Shown: positions 33,852 to 42,256, counted from the first letter of the stretch. The stretch is DNA of 64,000 nucleotides from Microbacterium esteraromaticum (GCF_028747645.1 NZ_CP118100.1:1798001-1862000), one strand, 5' to 3'. Notes: generated from the sequence alone by a model not told the origin. Translations and numbers: made by a program.

Positions 33852-35116
33852 CGGACATGTCCGTGCGCATTCGTCGCCCCACGTATCGCCAGGCCGCGAG
33901 CCTGTTGATCTCCGTCGCGTGCGTGGCGCTTTTTGCCGTGCTGGTGCCGCTGCAGTCCGTGGTCTACGGGACCCCCGTCGCCCTGTCGTTCCTGCTCGGC
34001 GCGGGGATGTGCGGGGCGCCGCTACTCATGCTGACCCGTCCGCGACTGGCCACGGCCATGATGGTCGTCGCACAACTGAGTCTGGGGCTACTGGTATCGC
34101 CCACGCTGGTGCAGCATGCCCCTTGGCCCTGGTCCGTGCCCGCGATGCTCGCGCTGCTGTGCGCGGTGGCCGTCGCAACGGCACAGCACGGCGCGAGGAT
34201 GGGTTCCCTGCCGCTCATCGTCGGCGCCGCGACTTCTCTGATGGTCGTCATCCTGAGCCCCGACGTGGTTGCGCAGGTGGCCGCGGCGGCGTCGGCGAAC
34301 CTCATCGTCGGCGTATGCACCGCCGTCGGCGTGTACCTGCTGACCTTGCTCATCACGGCGCGGTTGCGGGTGGGCGCGGAGCTCGACCGCGAGCGCGCAG
34401 TATCTGCCTCTGAGCACGAACGCCGGCTGCGGGTCGAAGAGCGCACGCGCATTGCCCGCGAACTGCATGACATCGTGGCGCACAGCATGTCAGTGATCCA
34501 GGTGCAGGCCGCCACCGCCCGCTACCGGGTCGATGACCTCCCTGAGGCCGCCGCGCAGGAATTCGACGGCATCGCCGCGACTGCCCGCACCTCCTTGACC
34601 GAGATGCGGCGGCTGCTCGGAGTGCTGCGCACCGAGGAGGGGGCACCGGAGCTCACGCCCCAACAGGGCATCGCCGACATCCCGGAGCTGATTGACAGCA
34701 TCCGCAGCTCGGGGGCCTCGGTGTCGTTCGAGCAGCGCGTCGGCCCGCGCGAAACGCCCGCCGGCGTCGGTCTTGCGGCGTTCCGCATCGCCCAGGAGGC
34801 ACTGAGCAACGCGCTGCGACACGCCCCGGGCGCGCCCATCGCCGTCTCCCTGGAGGTCAACGACAGCGACCTGCGCCTGCGCGTGCGCAGTGCGCCGCCA
34901 GGCGCGCATCGCGGGCCGGATCGGGCGTCCGACTCCCCCACGGCGAGCGCGACGCAACCGCATCCGACGGCTGGAAGCGGCCACGGCCTTCGAGGCATGC
35001 GCGAACGCGCGGCGGTGCTGGGCGGTACTGTTCAGGCATCGGCCACCGCCGACGGCGGCTGGCTCGTCGATGCCCGCCTTCCCTTCAATACCCCTGACCC
35101 TGTGGAGCTCTCGTGA
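33848..35116 (+). CDS. NarL/DesK-type sensor histidine kinase
   Basis: A 422-residue kinase. About five hydrophobic segments in residues 15-170 form the sensor region without a sizeable external loop. A coiled linker follows, then the HisKA_3 motif ERTRIARELHDIVAHS with phospho-acceptor His207, and a C-terminal ATPase domain with EALSNALRHA (N box) and GHGLRGMRERA (G box). It would phosphorylate the regulator encoded next, whose GTG overlaps its stop. The ATG at 33848 overlaps the dedA stop; an ATG at 33857 is an alternative start. The signal is unknown. Confidence 0.92.
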   Translation: MTDMSVRIRRPTYRQAASLLISVACVALFAVLVPLQSVVYGTPVALSFLLGAGMCGAPLLMLTRPRLATAMMVVAQLSLGLLVSPTLVQHAPWPWSVPAMLALLCAVAVATAQHGARMGSLPLIVGAATSLMVVILSPDVVAQVAAAASANLIVGVCTAVGVYLLTLLITARLRVGAELDRERAVSASEHERRLRVEERTRIARELHDIVAHSMSVIQVQAATARYRVDDLPEAAAQEFDGIAATARTSLTEMRRLLGVLRTEEGAPELTPQQGIADIPELIDSIRSSGASVSFEQRVGPRETPAGVGLAAFRIAQEALSNALRHAPGAPIAVSLEVNDSDLRLRVRSAPPGAHRGPDRASDSPTASATQPHPTAGSGHGLRGMRERAAVLGGTVQASATADGGWLVDARLPFNTPDPVELS

Positions 35117-35784
35117 CGATCCGTGTTCTCATCGCCGACGATCAGGGCATGGTGCGTGCCGGCTTCGCGGCGCTGTTGAACGCCCATGACGGCATCGACG
35201 TTGTCGGCCAGGCCGCAGACGGCGCCGAGGCGGCCCGACTGTGCGCGCGTCTCGAACCCGACGTGGTGCTGATGGACGTGCGGATGCCCGAGCTCGACGG
35301 TATCGCCGCGACGCGCCGGATCCTCGGCCCGGACTATCCCGCCGCCCGGGTGCCGCGCATCCTGATGCTCACGACGTTCGACATCGACGACTACGTGTAT
35401 GACGCGCTGGAGGCCGGAGCCAGCGGCTTTCTGCTCAAGGACGCGCTGCCCGAGGAACTCGTACACGCCGTGCGGGTCATCGCCGCCGGTGATGCGCTGC
35501 TGGCCCCCAGCGTGACGCGCCGCATGATCGAGCATTTCGGTGCGCGCCGGCCCCGGCCCCCGGTCGCACGGCCGACCCTGGCGGGGCTGACCGAGCGCGA
35601 GCGCGAGGTGCTCACGCTGATCGGCAGGGGGCTGTCGAACGCCGAGATCGCCGCCGAGCTGTTCATCGCCGAACAGACCGTGAAGACACACGTCGGCAAG
35701 GTCTTCCAGAAGCTGGCGCTGCGCGACCGTGTGCAGGCGGTGATCTTCGCCTACGACGCGGGTCTCGTCTCGCCCGCTGTGTGA
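35113..35784 (+). CDS. NarL/LuxR-family response regulator
   Basis: A 223-residue regulator with a receiver domain (acidic pair Asp9-Asp10, phosphorylation site Asp55 in LMDVRMPE, conserved Lys in LLKDALPEE) and a C-terminal LuxR helix-turn-helix (LTEREREVLTLIGRG, NAEIAAEL, VKTHVGKV). It is coupled to the kinase gene by a GTGA overlap. Targets are unknown. The following acyltransferase gene, 94 nt downstream, has its own -10 box and may be one of them, which is only inference from position. Confidence 0.95.
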   Translation: MTIRVLIADDQGMVRAGFAALLNAHDGIDVVGQAADGAEAARLCARLEPDVVLMDVRMPELDGIAATRRILGPDYPAARVPRILMLTTFDIDDYVYDALEAGASGFLLKDALPEELVHAVRVIAAGDALLAPSVTRRMIEHFGARRPRPPVARPTLAGLTEREREVLTLIGRGLSNAEIAAELFIAEQTVKTHVGKVFQKLALRDRVQAVIFAYDAGLVSPAV

Positions 35785-35878
35785 GTGGCTCCCCGGTAGG
35801 GGGTGAACCGCCCCTGTGAGGTGATGCGCCCGTCGCCACCCGTTCCATAGTCTCCTGGCACATCGACCAGGAGGCGCC

Positions 35879-37309
35879 ATGTCCACCACCGCTGCCGGCC
35901 GCGACACCGCGGTCGATCTCGTCCGCTCTCTGTGCGTGCTGGGCGTGATCGTCCTGCACGCCCTCATGGTCGGAGTCACGGTCACCGCGCAGGGGCCGGC
36001 GTTCGAGAACGCGGCCGAGAGCGGCGCCTGGCTGGTACCAGTGAGTTGGGCACTGCAGGTGATGCCGCTGTTCTTCGTCATCGGTGGATTCGCGGGCATC
36101 ACCGCATTGCGTCGACGCTCCACGTCGGCTGCCGCGTTCGCCGCCGCGCGTGTGCACCGTCTGGTGCGTCCGGCGCTCGCCGTGGTCGCGACGGCGGGTG
36201 TGCTCCTGGCGTTGCTCACCCACACCGGGGTCGCAGATGACCTCGTCGGTGTGGCGGGCTTCCGCTTCTCACAGCCGCTGTGGTTCCTCGGCGTGTTCCT
36301 GGGCTGTCAGGCTCTGCTGCCGCTGATGGTGCGGCTGCACGCCCGGTACCGGGTGGGCGCCCTGGGCGCACTCGCCGCCATGGCCGTGCTGGTGGATGCT
36401 GCGCGCATCATCACCGGCCAGGCTGCGGTCGGTCTGGTCAACATGGCCTTTGTCTGGTTGGCCCTGCAACAGCTGGGGTTCTTCCTCTCGGATGGCAGCA
36501 TCGACCGCATCGGGCCTCGGGCGCGGGCTCTCGCCGCGACCGCTGCCGTCGCCGTCCTGGTGCTGTCATTCCAGAGCGGCTTCCACTCCCCCGATCTGAT
36601 CGCCAATCTCAACCCGCCGACGACGGCGCTGCTGCTGGTCGGACTGACCCACACCTTGCTGTTCTCGCTCGCACGGTCGAGGATCGCCGTCGTCGCTGAG
36701 CGGCCCGTGCTCGCAGCCTTCACGGCGTTCGTATCGCAGCGCACCATGACTATCTACCTCTGGCACATGCCTGTACTGCTCGCCCTTGCCGGTGTTCTCG
36801 CGCTGTTCGCTCAGCAGACCGGCGGCGCCCTTCCCGCGCCGGGCGGAGCGGAGTGGTGGCTGACTCGTCCCGCATGGGTCGCCGTCGCGGTGGCGTTGAC
36901 GGCGCTGCTGAGCGTGCCCCTGGCGCGCATCGAGGCGTCGCGCGTCCGCCGCGGCTTGGTCCGCGCGGATCGAGCCGCAGCGGGTGTCGTCCTGGGAGTG
37001 GCCGGCGTCGTGGTGCTGCTCGCCGCCGGCACCACCCCAGTGACGGCCGCGATCACCAGCGTGCTGTGGCTCGGAGCACTCATCGTCACGTCACCCCGGC
37101 CGGTGCCCGCAGAGCGTCAGCTCCCGGTGCACACGCTCAGCGCGCCAGCCCGCGGGCGGCGAGCGCGTCACCGACGTCATCCGCGTGCCGGAGTGTCAGT
37201 ACCAGCAGGGGCAGCGCCGCGCGCGGCCCGAGTCGCACGCCACGCGCGCGCTGCGCGTCCCGCACCTGATTCAGGAATCCCGCGAGCACCGGAACCATGG
37301 CGATGGTGA
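35879..37309 (+). CDS. Acyltransferase family 3 membrane protein with abnormal C-terminus
   Basis: A 476-residue reading frame. Residues 1 to about 410 form a multi-helix acyltransferase-3-like protein, with an early D-L-V-R-S active region (VDLVRSLCVLGVIVLHAL), FFVIGGFAG and, late, IYLWHMPVLL. Such enzymes O-acylate cell-envelope sugars or lipids. After about residue 419 the frame runs antisense through the 3' end of ecfT and becomes Arg/Ala/Pro-rich without helices, so the original stop may have been lost. The ATG at 35879 has AGGAGG 7 nt upstream and TAGTCT at 35848-35853. Confidence 0.8.
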   Translation: MSTTAAGRDTAVDLVRSLCVLGVIVLHALMVGVTVTAQGPAFENAAESGAWLVPVSWALQVMPLFFVIGGFAGITALRRRSTSAAAFAAARVHRLVRPALAVVATAGVLLALLTHTGVADDLVGVAGFRFSQPLWFLGVFLGCQALLPLMVRLHARYRVGALGALAAMAVLVDAARIITGQAAVGLVNMAFVWLALQQLGFFLSDGSIDRIGPRARALAATAAVAVLVLSFQSGFHSPDLIANLNPPTTALLLVGLTHTLLFSLARSRIAVVAERPVLAAFTAFVSQRTMTIYLWHMPVLLALAGVLALFAQQTGGALPAPGGAEWWLTRPAWVAVAVALTALLSVPLARIEASRVRRGLVRADRAAAGVVLGVAGVVVLLAAGTTPVTAAITSVLWLGALIVTSPRPVPAERQLPVHTLSAPARGRRARHRRHPRAGVSVPAGAAPRAARVARHARAARPAPDSGIPRAPEPWRW

Positions 37310-37733
37310 GGGAGATCGCCAGTGCGGCCGTGTCCGGGTCGAGCCGGAACACCCGCAGGGGACGCAAGAGCCGCTGCAGCACATCGAGCAGGTCGCCCAT
37401 GCGGGTGGTGCGGGTGACGAGGTCGGCGAGCAGGATCAGTGCCACCACGCGCCCGGCGTTGCGCACGGCTTCGTCGATGCCGACGAAGATCCACAGCGCC
37501 CCGGCGAGCACGATGATCAGCCAGCGTAGACGCCACCAGGACTCTGCCAGCAGACGCCACCCCAGCCCGCCCACGACGTAGAGTGACGAGACGGCGGCCA
37601 CCAGTATCGCGGTGCCGGTCGTCCCCAGCGCAAGCACCGACACACACAGCGCCAACGCCGCGAGTAGACCGAGTTTCGCACCGGCCGACATGCGATGCAG
37701 GATGCCCGTGCCGGGCCGGTACAGCGAGATCAT
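37137..37733 (-). CDS. bioN: ECF transporter transmembrane protein EcfT (BioN)
   Basis: A 198-residue membrane protein with about five helices and the two Ala-Arg-Gly coupling motifs of T components: ARG at residues 163-165 and again at 193-195 next to the C-terminus. These touch the ATPase grooves. It completes the biotin transporter with BioY and the ATPase encoded just upstream, whose stop its ATG overlaps (ATGA). The 3' part is overlapped by the convergent acyltransferase frame for 173 bp. Confidence 0.92.
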   Translation of the reverse strand: MISLYRPGTGILHRMSAGAKLGLLAALALCVSVLALGTTGTAILVAAVSSLYVVGGLGWRLLAESWWRLRWLIIVLAGALWIFVGIDEAVRNAGRVVALILLADLVTRTTRMGDLLDVLQRLLRPLRVFRLDPDTAALAISLTIAMVPVLAGFLNQVRDAQRARGVRLGPRAALPLLVLTLRHADDVGDALAARGLAR

Positions 37734-38410
37734 GCCGCTCGTCGCCGGTACTGGTCGATCACATCGGCGGGTTCGCCGACCGCGTGCACAGAGCCGTCGA
37801 CGAACAGCACGACCTCATCGCACTGCGCCGCGAGTTCGAGATCATGGGTGACGAGCACGACCGGCACGTCGAGGTTCAGCAACAGGTCGCCGATGCGGCG
37901 GGTGTTGCGCAGGTCGAGCAGTGTGGTCGGTTCGTCGGCGACGACGAGGTCGGGGGCCGTGGCGAGCACCGCAGCGACGGCGAGCAGCTGCCGTTGGCCG
38001 CCCGAGAGGCTGGCGACGGGCTGGTCTGCACGGCCCGCCAACCCGTACCGTGCAAGCAGCCCGTCGATGCGTGTAGCTCGCTCGCGCTTGTCCACCCGCC
38101 CCAGCGAGAGCGCGAGGTCTTCGCCGGGTGTCGGCATCAGGATCTGCGCCTCGGGATTGGTGAAGACGAAGCCGACGCGGGCCCGCAGTTGGTCGGCGTG
38201 CTCGGTGGCATCGAGTCCGAGCACGCGCATCGTGCCGGTGGTCGGCTGTCGGAGACCGTTCAGCAGACGGGCGAAGGTCGACTTACCCGACCCGTTCGCC
38301 CCGATCACGGCCGTGCGGCGCGCGGACAACGTCACCGAGACGTCGCGCAGTACGCGAACACCCTCCGCCTCATAGCCGACTCCCCGGAGCGAGATGTCGG
38401 CGGTCGTCAC
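37730..38410 (-). CDS. bioM: ECF transporter ATP-binding protein (BioM)
   Basis: A 226-residue ABC ATPase. Walker A is GANGSGKST, the Q-loop region is VFTNPEAQIL (typical of ECF ATPases), the signature is LSGGQRQLLAVA, Walker B is LVVADEPTTLLD and the H-loop is LVTHDLEL. It energises uptake by BioY and the T component. The GTG at 38410 overlaps the bioY stop (GTGA) and gives a normal-length protein, so the long upstream extension of the frame through bioY is not used. One ATPase gene only, so it probably forms a homodimer. Confidence 0.93.
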   Translation of the reverse strand: MTTADISLRGVGYEAEGVRVLRDVSVTLSARRTAVIGANGSGKSTFARLLNGLRQPTTGTMRVLGLDATEHADQLRARVGFVFTNPEAQILMPTPGEDLALSLGRVDKRERATRIDGLLARYGLAGRADQPVASLSGGQRQLLAVAAVLATAPDLVVADEPTTLLDLRNTRRIGDLLLNLDVPVVLVTHDLELAAQCDEVVLFVDGSVHAVGEPADVIDQYRRRAA

Positions 38411-38988
38411 GATGCAGCGGATGCCACGTGCACGACCCGCTGCGGGAATGCGCGCGGGTAGGCACGACGCAATGCCACGGCCAGCGCCGTCGCCGCACCG
38501 GCCTTGATCAGATCGCCCGGCAGGAATGCGAGGGTCGACACGGCGGTCAGGTCGAGCGGTACGCCCGTGACCCACGACTGGACGGGGATACCGAACAGGT
38601 ACACGACGGCGATGCCCCCGACAAGGGTGGCGATACCCGCACGCCACCAGGTGAACCGCCCGGAGTGCGCGATGACCCCGATCACGATCGCGCCGACGAC
38701 CCATCCCAGCAGGTAGCCCGCCGTGGGTCCGACGAAGACCCCGAGGCCGCCACGCCCACCGGCCAGTACGGGAAGGCCGACGGCGGCCAGCGCCAGCACG
38801 ATGAGGATCGCCAGCGGGGCGCGACGGGCACCCAGGATGAGTCCTGCGAGCATGACGCCCAGCGTCTGCCCCGTGATCGGCACGCCTCCGGGCAGGGGCA
38901 CCATGACGGTGCCGAGCACGATGATCAGCGCGGCGAACAGCGCGATGCGAGCGAGATCGGCGCTGAGGGGGCGACGGACAGCAGACAT
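38407..38988 (-). CDS. bioY: Biotin transporter substrate-binding protein BioY
   Basis: A 193-residue S component with six hydrophobic segments. The family segments VPITGQTLGVMLAGLILG, GLGVFVGPTAGYLLGW and FLPGDLIKAG are present and include the biotin-binding residues. The ATG at 38988 has a GAGAGGA ribosome-binding site. Upstream lie three TGAAC-N3-GTTCA palindromes, so it is very probably repressed by the divergently encoded BioQ-like protein when biotin is plentiful. It heads the operon bioY-bioM-bioN. Confidence 0.95.
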   Translation of the reverse strand: MSAVRRPLSADLARIALFAALIIVLGTVMVPLPGGVPITGQTLGVMLAGLILGARRAPLAILIVLALAAVGLPVLAGGRGGLGVFVGPTAGYLLGWVVGAIVIGVIAHSGRFTWWRAGIATLVGGIAVVYLFGIPVQSWVTGVPLDLTAVSTLAFLPGDLIKAGAATALAVALRRAYPRAFPQRVVHVASAAS

Positions 38989-39010
38989 AGGTTTCCTCTC
39001 AGAGATTTCC

Positions 39011-39053
39011 TGAACGATGTTCACCTGAACAGTGTTCACCTGAACGCTGTTCA
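39011..39053. promoter_or_regulatory. Triple BioQ-type operator between bioY and bioQ
   Basis: Three perfect 13-bp palindromes TGAAC-N3-GTTCA lie at 39011-39023, 39026-39038 and 39041-39053, spaced exactly 15 bp. They resemble the TGAAC-N3-GTTAC motif reported for corynebacterial BioQ. They cover the predicted start of the bioY transcript and the region upstream of the bioQ -10 box. Confidence 0.9.
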
Positions 39054-39060
39054 CTATACT
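39053..39060. promoter_or_regulatory. Overlapping back-to-back -10 boxes for bioQ and bioY
   Basis: TATACT (39055-39060, plus) lies 6 nt before the bioQ ATG. TATAGT (39053-39058, read on the minus strand) would start the bioY mRNA about 58 nt before its ATG, with the operators within or next to the transcript start. Confidence 0.65.
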
Positions 39061-39066
39061 GGCCGT

Positions 39067-39609
39067 ATGGCCCCCTCCCGACACGATCGACACAGCGTCA
39101 TCGACTGCGCTCTGCGCCTACTCGATGACATCGGCCTTCCCGATCTGTCGATGCGCCGCATCGCCGCCGAGCTCGAGGTGCAACCCAGCGCGCTCTACTG
39201 GCACTTCCCCAACAAGCAAGCGCTGCTGGCAGGTGTGGCAGATCGCATCCTCTCTGCTGTACCGGCCCCCGATGCATCCCGCGACACCTCGCAGGTCGCG
39301 CACGCCATCCTCGACGCCCTGCTGGCTTATCGCGACGGCGCCGAGATCGTCATGAGCAGCTACGCGCTGCGCCTCGGTACCCCGCGCGCACAGCAGGCGC
39401 TTGCCGCGTCACTGACCCCGCACCCCGACAGCGACGTCCTCGCCGACGCCGTCTTCGAGTTCATCCTGGGGCATGCCACCCTGCTGCAGCAGCGCATGCA
39501 CGCACAGAGCATCGGGGCCGTCGAGCCCGACGCTCAGGATCCGACCGCGCACTCCGACGCGGTGTTCTGCACCGGCATCCGAGCACTCACCGCGGGCGTA
39601 CGTGTCTGA
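39067..39609 (+). CDS. bioQ: TetR-family biotin regulator (BioQ-like)
   Basis: A 180-residue TetR repressor. The helix-turn-helix is in residues 28-52: LSMRRIAAELEVQPSALYWH, followed by FPNKQALLAGVADRI. The C-terminal domain is helical and specific to the group. Position opposite bioY and the three matching operators make it a BioQ orthologue by context; in corynebacteria BioQ controls biotin synthesis and uptake genes. Its ATG lies 6 nt after TATACT, so it is leaderless, and the operators upstream suggest autoregulation. The ligand or corepressor is not evident from sequence. Confidence 0.87.
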   Translation: MAPSRHDRHSVIDCALRLLDDIGLPDLSMRRIAAELEVQPSALYWHFPNKQALLAGVADRILSAVPAPDASRDTSQVAHAILDALLAYRDGAEIVMSSYALRLGTPRAQQALAASLTPHPDSDVLADAVFEFILGHATLLQQRMHAQSIGAVEPDAQDPTAHSDAVFCTGIRALTAGVRV

Positions 39610-39650
39610 ACGCGGCACGGCCGATTCCCACACAGCAGGGGCAGCGTCGT

Positions 39651-40802
39651 TCAGCGGATCGCGAAGATGCGCTCGATGGCCTCGGTGATGATCTCGGGGC
39701 TGGTGCCGAAGTTCAGCCGCACGTGTCCGGCACCCTCGGCGCCGAAGGCCGGACCGAAGTGCAACGCGACTCCTGCCTCGCGCAGAATGCGCTTGGCCGG
39801 GTTGGCGCCCCAGCCGAGTGCACTCAGATCGATCCAGCCGAGATAGCCGGCATCGGGCATCCGATACTCCGCCTCGGGCAGTCGATCGGCCAGCAGATCA
39901 CCGAGCAGGCGACGGTTGGCATCGAGAGTCAGCAGCAGGCCGTCGAGCCATTCGTCGCTCTCGGGCGCGAACGCCGCCACTGCGGCGAGCAGGCCGAACT
40001 GTCCGGTACGCCACTCGACTTCGACGGGAAGCCGGCGCAGCACGCGTCGATGCGCGGCGCTCTCGGCGACCATCAGAGCGCACTTGAGCCCTGCGAGGTT
40101 GAACGCCTTGCTCGCGCTGACGACCGCGAACCCCACCTGGGCAGCGGCATCTCCGGCGGCCAGGAACGGCGTGTACCCCTTGCCGGGTTGCGCCAGGGGC
40201 GCGTGGATCTCGTCCGACACGACGACGGCGCCGTGCTGCGCAGCGAGTTCGGCCAATGCCCGCAAGGACGCCGCCGAGTGTACGGTGCCGGTCGGGTTGT
40301 GCGGGTTGCACAACAGCACCGCGCGGGCCCCGGATGCCAGCGACCCGGCGATCCTCTCCAGGTCGAGCTCCCAGCCCGAACCGGTATCGCGCAGAGGCAC
40401 CCGTTCGACGACGCCGCCGGCCTCTTCAACCAGCTCGAAGAACGGCGGGTACACCGGCGGGTTCACGATCACACGTTCGCCGGGCGCGATCACCCGGCGC
40501 AGGATCTCAACGATCCCCATGCTGACATCCGCGGTGCTGCGCATGCCCGCAGGGTCGGGGGCCCACCCGAAACGGCGATCGGCGAATGCCGCATACGACG
40601 CCGCCAGCGGTGTGCGCGAGGCGACGTACCCCGTGTCGCCACCCCGCACGGCACGCTCGAGCGCCGCGGTGATCTGCGGGGCGAGCGGAAAATCAGTCTC
40701 GGCGACGAACAGCGGGAGCACCCCTTCGGGGTACTCCCGCCATTTCTCGCTTGTTCGGCGGCGCAACTGCTCCAAGCTCAGGGCCTGAATGGGCGCAGCC
40801 AT
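39651..40802 (-). CDS. MalY/PatB-type PLP-dependent aminotransferase / C-S lyase
   Basis: A 383-residue fold-type I PLP enzyme. It shows NPPVYPPFFELVE, LLCNPHNPTGTVHS, VVSDEIHAPL and the PLP-lysine motif SASKAFNLAGLKCA (Lys in SASK). This combination is typical of MalY/PatB cystathionine beta-lyases, which split C-S bonds in cystathionine or cysteine conjugates. It is not a SufS-type desulfurase, although it follows the suf operon by 17 nt and may be co-transcribed with sufT. Length is normal. Confidence 0.9.
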   Translation of the reverse strand: MAAPIQALSLEQLRRRTSEKWREYPEGVLPLFVAETDFPLAPQITAALERAVRGGDTGYVASRTPLAASYAAFADRRFGWAPDPAGMRSTADVSMGIVEILRRVIAPGERVIVNPPVYPPFFELVEEAGGVVERVPLRDTGSGWELDLERIAGSLASGARAVLLCNPHNPTGTVHSAASLRALAELAAQHGAVVVSDEIHAPLAQPGKGYTPFLAAGDAAAQVGFAVVSASKAFNLAGLKCALMVAESAAHRRVLRRLPVEVEWRTGQFGLLAAVAAFAPESDEWLDGLLLTLDANRRLLGDLLADRLPEAEYRMPDAGYLGWIDLSALGWGANPAKRILREAGVALHFGPAFGAEGAGHVRLNFGTSPEIITEAIERIFAIR

Positions 40803-40819
40803 GTCAGTTCGGCTCCGGG

Positions 40820-41149
40820 TCAGATGGCGAAGCCGAGGGCGCGCATCATGTCACGCCCGTCGTCGGTGATCCGCTCCGGGCCCCACGGCGGCATCCACAC
40901 CCAGTTGATCCGGAACTGATCGACCACGGCGTCCAGCGCCTGAGCGGTCTGCTCCTCGAGCACATCGGTGAGCGGGCAGCCGGCGCTGGTCAGGGTCATG
41001 TGGATGACCAGTGCATCGTTCTCGTCATCCCACGACAGGTCGTAGATCAGACCGAGGTCGACGACGTTGATCCCGAGCTCGGGATCCATGACGTCCTTGA
41101 GAGCCTCGGTGACCTCGTCGAACTTCTCGGGAGTGAGGGTCGCGGTCAT
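40820..41149 (-). CDS. sufT: Metal-sulfur cluster assembly factor SufT (MIP18/DUF59)
   Basis: A 109-residue protein with the DUF59 core ALKDVMDPELGINVVDLGL and the conserved cysteine in LTSAGCPL. SufT helps mature Fe-S proteins and normally travels with sufBCD. The ATG at 41149 lies 6 nt after TAGGCT (41156-41161), whose first three bases are the sufC stop codon, so it may also have its own leaderless promoter inside the operon. Confidence 0.93.
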   Translation of the reverse strand: MTATLTPEKFDEVTEALKDVMDPELGINVVDLGLIYDLSWDDENDALVIHMTLTSAGCPLTDVLEEQTAQALDAVVDQFRINWVWMPPWGPERITDDGRDMMRALGFAI

Positions 41150-41158
41150 GCCCTCAGC

Positions 41159-41929
41159 CTACGCTTCGATCGGGGCTGCGGGGTCGATGAAACGGTCGTA
41201 GCCCTCGTCCTCCAGACGGTCGGCCAGTTCGGCGCCGCCCTCTTCGACGATCTTGCCCGCCACGATCACGTGCACGAAGTCCGGGCGGATGTACCGCAGG
41301 ATGCGCGTGTAGTGCGTGATCAGCAGCACACCCAGATCGGTGGCCTCCTTCGCACGGTTGACACCCTCGGACACGATCTTCAGCGCGTCGACGTCCAGAC
41401 CCGAGTCGGTCTCGTCGAGCACGGCGAACTTCGGCTTGAGCACCTCAAGCTGCATGATCTCGTGGCGCTTCTTCTCGCCGCCCGAGAAGCCCTCGTTGAC
41501 GTTGCGCTGAGCGAACTTCGGGTCCATGCGCAGGTTGCTCATGGCCGACTTGACATCCTTGGTCCACTGACGGATCGAGGGCGCCTCGCCATCGATCGCG
41601 GTCTTGGCCGTGCGCAGGAAGTTCGTCACCGTGACGCCGGGGATCTCCACCGGGTACTGCATGGCGAGGAACAGGCCGGCGCGGGCACGCTCGTCGACGC
41701 TCATCTCGAGCACGTCCTCACCGTCGAAGGTGATGGTGCCCTGGGTGACGGTGTACTTGGGGTGACCGGCGATCGTGTAGGCGAGGGTGGACTTGCCCGA
41801 GCCGTTGGGGCCCATGATCGCGTGCGTCTCACCGGTCTTGATGGTGAGGTCGATCCCGTTGAGGATCGGCGAAGTGCCCTGATCGGTCTCGACCGTTACG
41901 TGCAGGTCGCGGATCTCGAGAACAGACAT
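41159..41929 (-). CDS. sufC: Fe-S cluster assembly ATPase SufC
   Basis: A 256-residue ABC-type ATPase. Walker A is GPNGSGKST, the signature is FSGGEKKRHEIMQ, Walker B with its characteristic form is AVLDETDSGLD, and the H-loop is LITHYTRI. It powers the SufBCD scaffold that builds Fe-S clusters. It starts immediately after the stop of the Rieske gene with no gap. Confidence 0.97.
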   Translation of the reverse strand: MSVLEIRDLHVTVETDQGTSPILNGIDLTIKTGETHAIMGPNGSGKSTLAYTIAGHPKYTVTQGTITFDGEDVLEMSVDERARAGLFLAMQYPVEIPGVTVTNFLRTAKTAIDGEAPSIRQWTKDVKSAMSNLRMDPKFAQRNVNEGFSGGEKKRHEIMQLEVLKPKFAVLDETDSGLDVDALKIVSEGVNRAKEATDLGVLLITHYTRILRYIRPDFVHVIVAGKIVEEGGAELADRLEDEGYDRFIDPAAPIEA

Positions 41930-42256
41930 TCAGACTTCCTTAATGACAGTGGGGTCGATGAGCACGTCGTCACCGTCGATCGTGACGGCGTAAACAGGGA
42001 CGGGCTCGTAAGCGGGGAGGTTGAGGGGGTGGCCGGTCTCGAGCGAGAACGCCGAGCCGTGGGCCCAGCACTCCAGCGTCTTACCTTCCACGAAGCCCTC
42101 GGCCAGCGAGATGTCGCCGTGCGTGCAGCGGTCGCCGATCGCGTGGATCACGTCGTCGGCGTCCTTCACCAGTGCGATCGCGACGCCGTCGATCTCGACG
42201 CGCAGCGGGGTGTCCTGCTCGAGTTCACTGACGCCGCACGCGCGCTGCGCACTCAC
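41930..42256 (-). CDS. Rieske-type ferredoxin in the suf operon
   Basis: A 108-residue Rieske protein. The [2Fe-2S] ligands are Cys44 and His46 (CTHGD) and Cys63 and His66 (CWAHGS), spaced as in ferredoxin subunits of non-haem dioxygenases. Its place between sufD and sufC is common in actinobacterial suf operons, and it may supply electrons or serve as a cluster carrier; that role is inference. It overlaps the sufD stop by 4 nt. Confidence 0.93.
   Translation of the reverse strand: MSAQRACGVSELEQDTPLRVEIDGVAIALVKDADDVIHAIGDRCTHGDISLAEGFVEGKTLECWAHGSAFSLETGHPLNLPAYEPVPVYAVTIDGDDVLIDPTVIKEV

Noticed and set aside
38411-38704. N-terminal extension of the biotin ECF ATPase through bioY
   Set aside because: The extension is Arg-rich shadow sequence of bioY; the GTG at 38410 overlaps the bioY stop and yields a normal ABC ATPase.
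39606-39656. TGAACG ... CGTTCA pair downstream of bioQ as a fourth operator or terminator
   Set aside because: The arms are separated by about 30 nt, do not fit the N3 operator spacing and make a weak hairpin.
39651-40802. The PLP enzyme after sufT as the missing cysteine desulfurase SufS
   Set aside because: Its motifs (DEIHAPL, SASKAFNLAGLKCA) are those of MalY/PatB C-S lyases, and the SufS active-site cysteine region is not visible.
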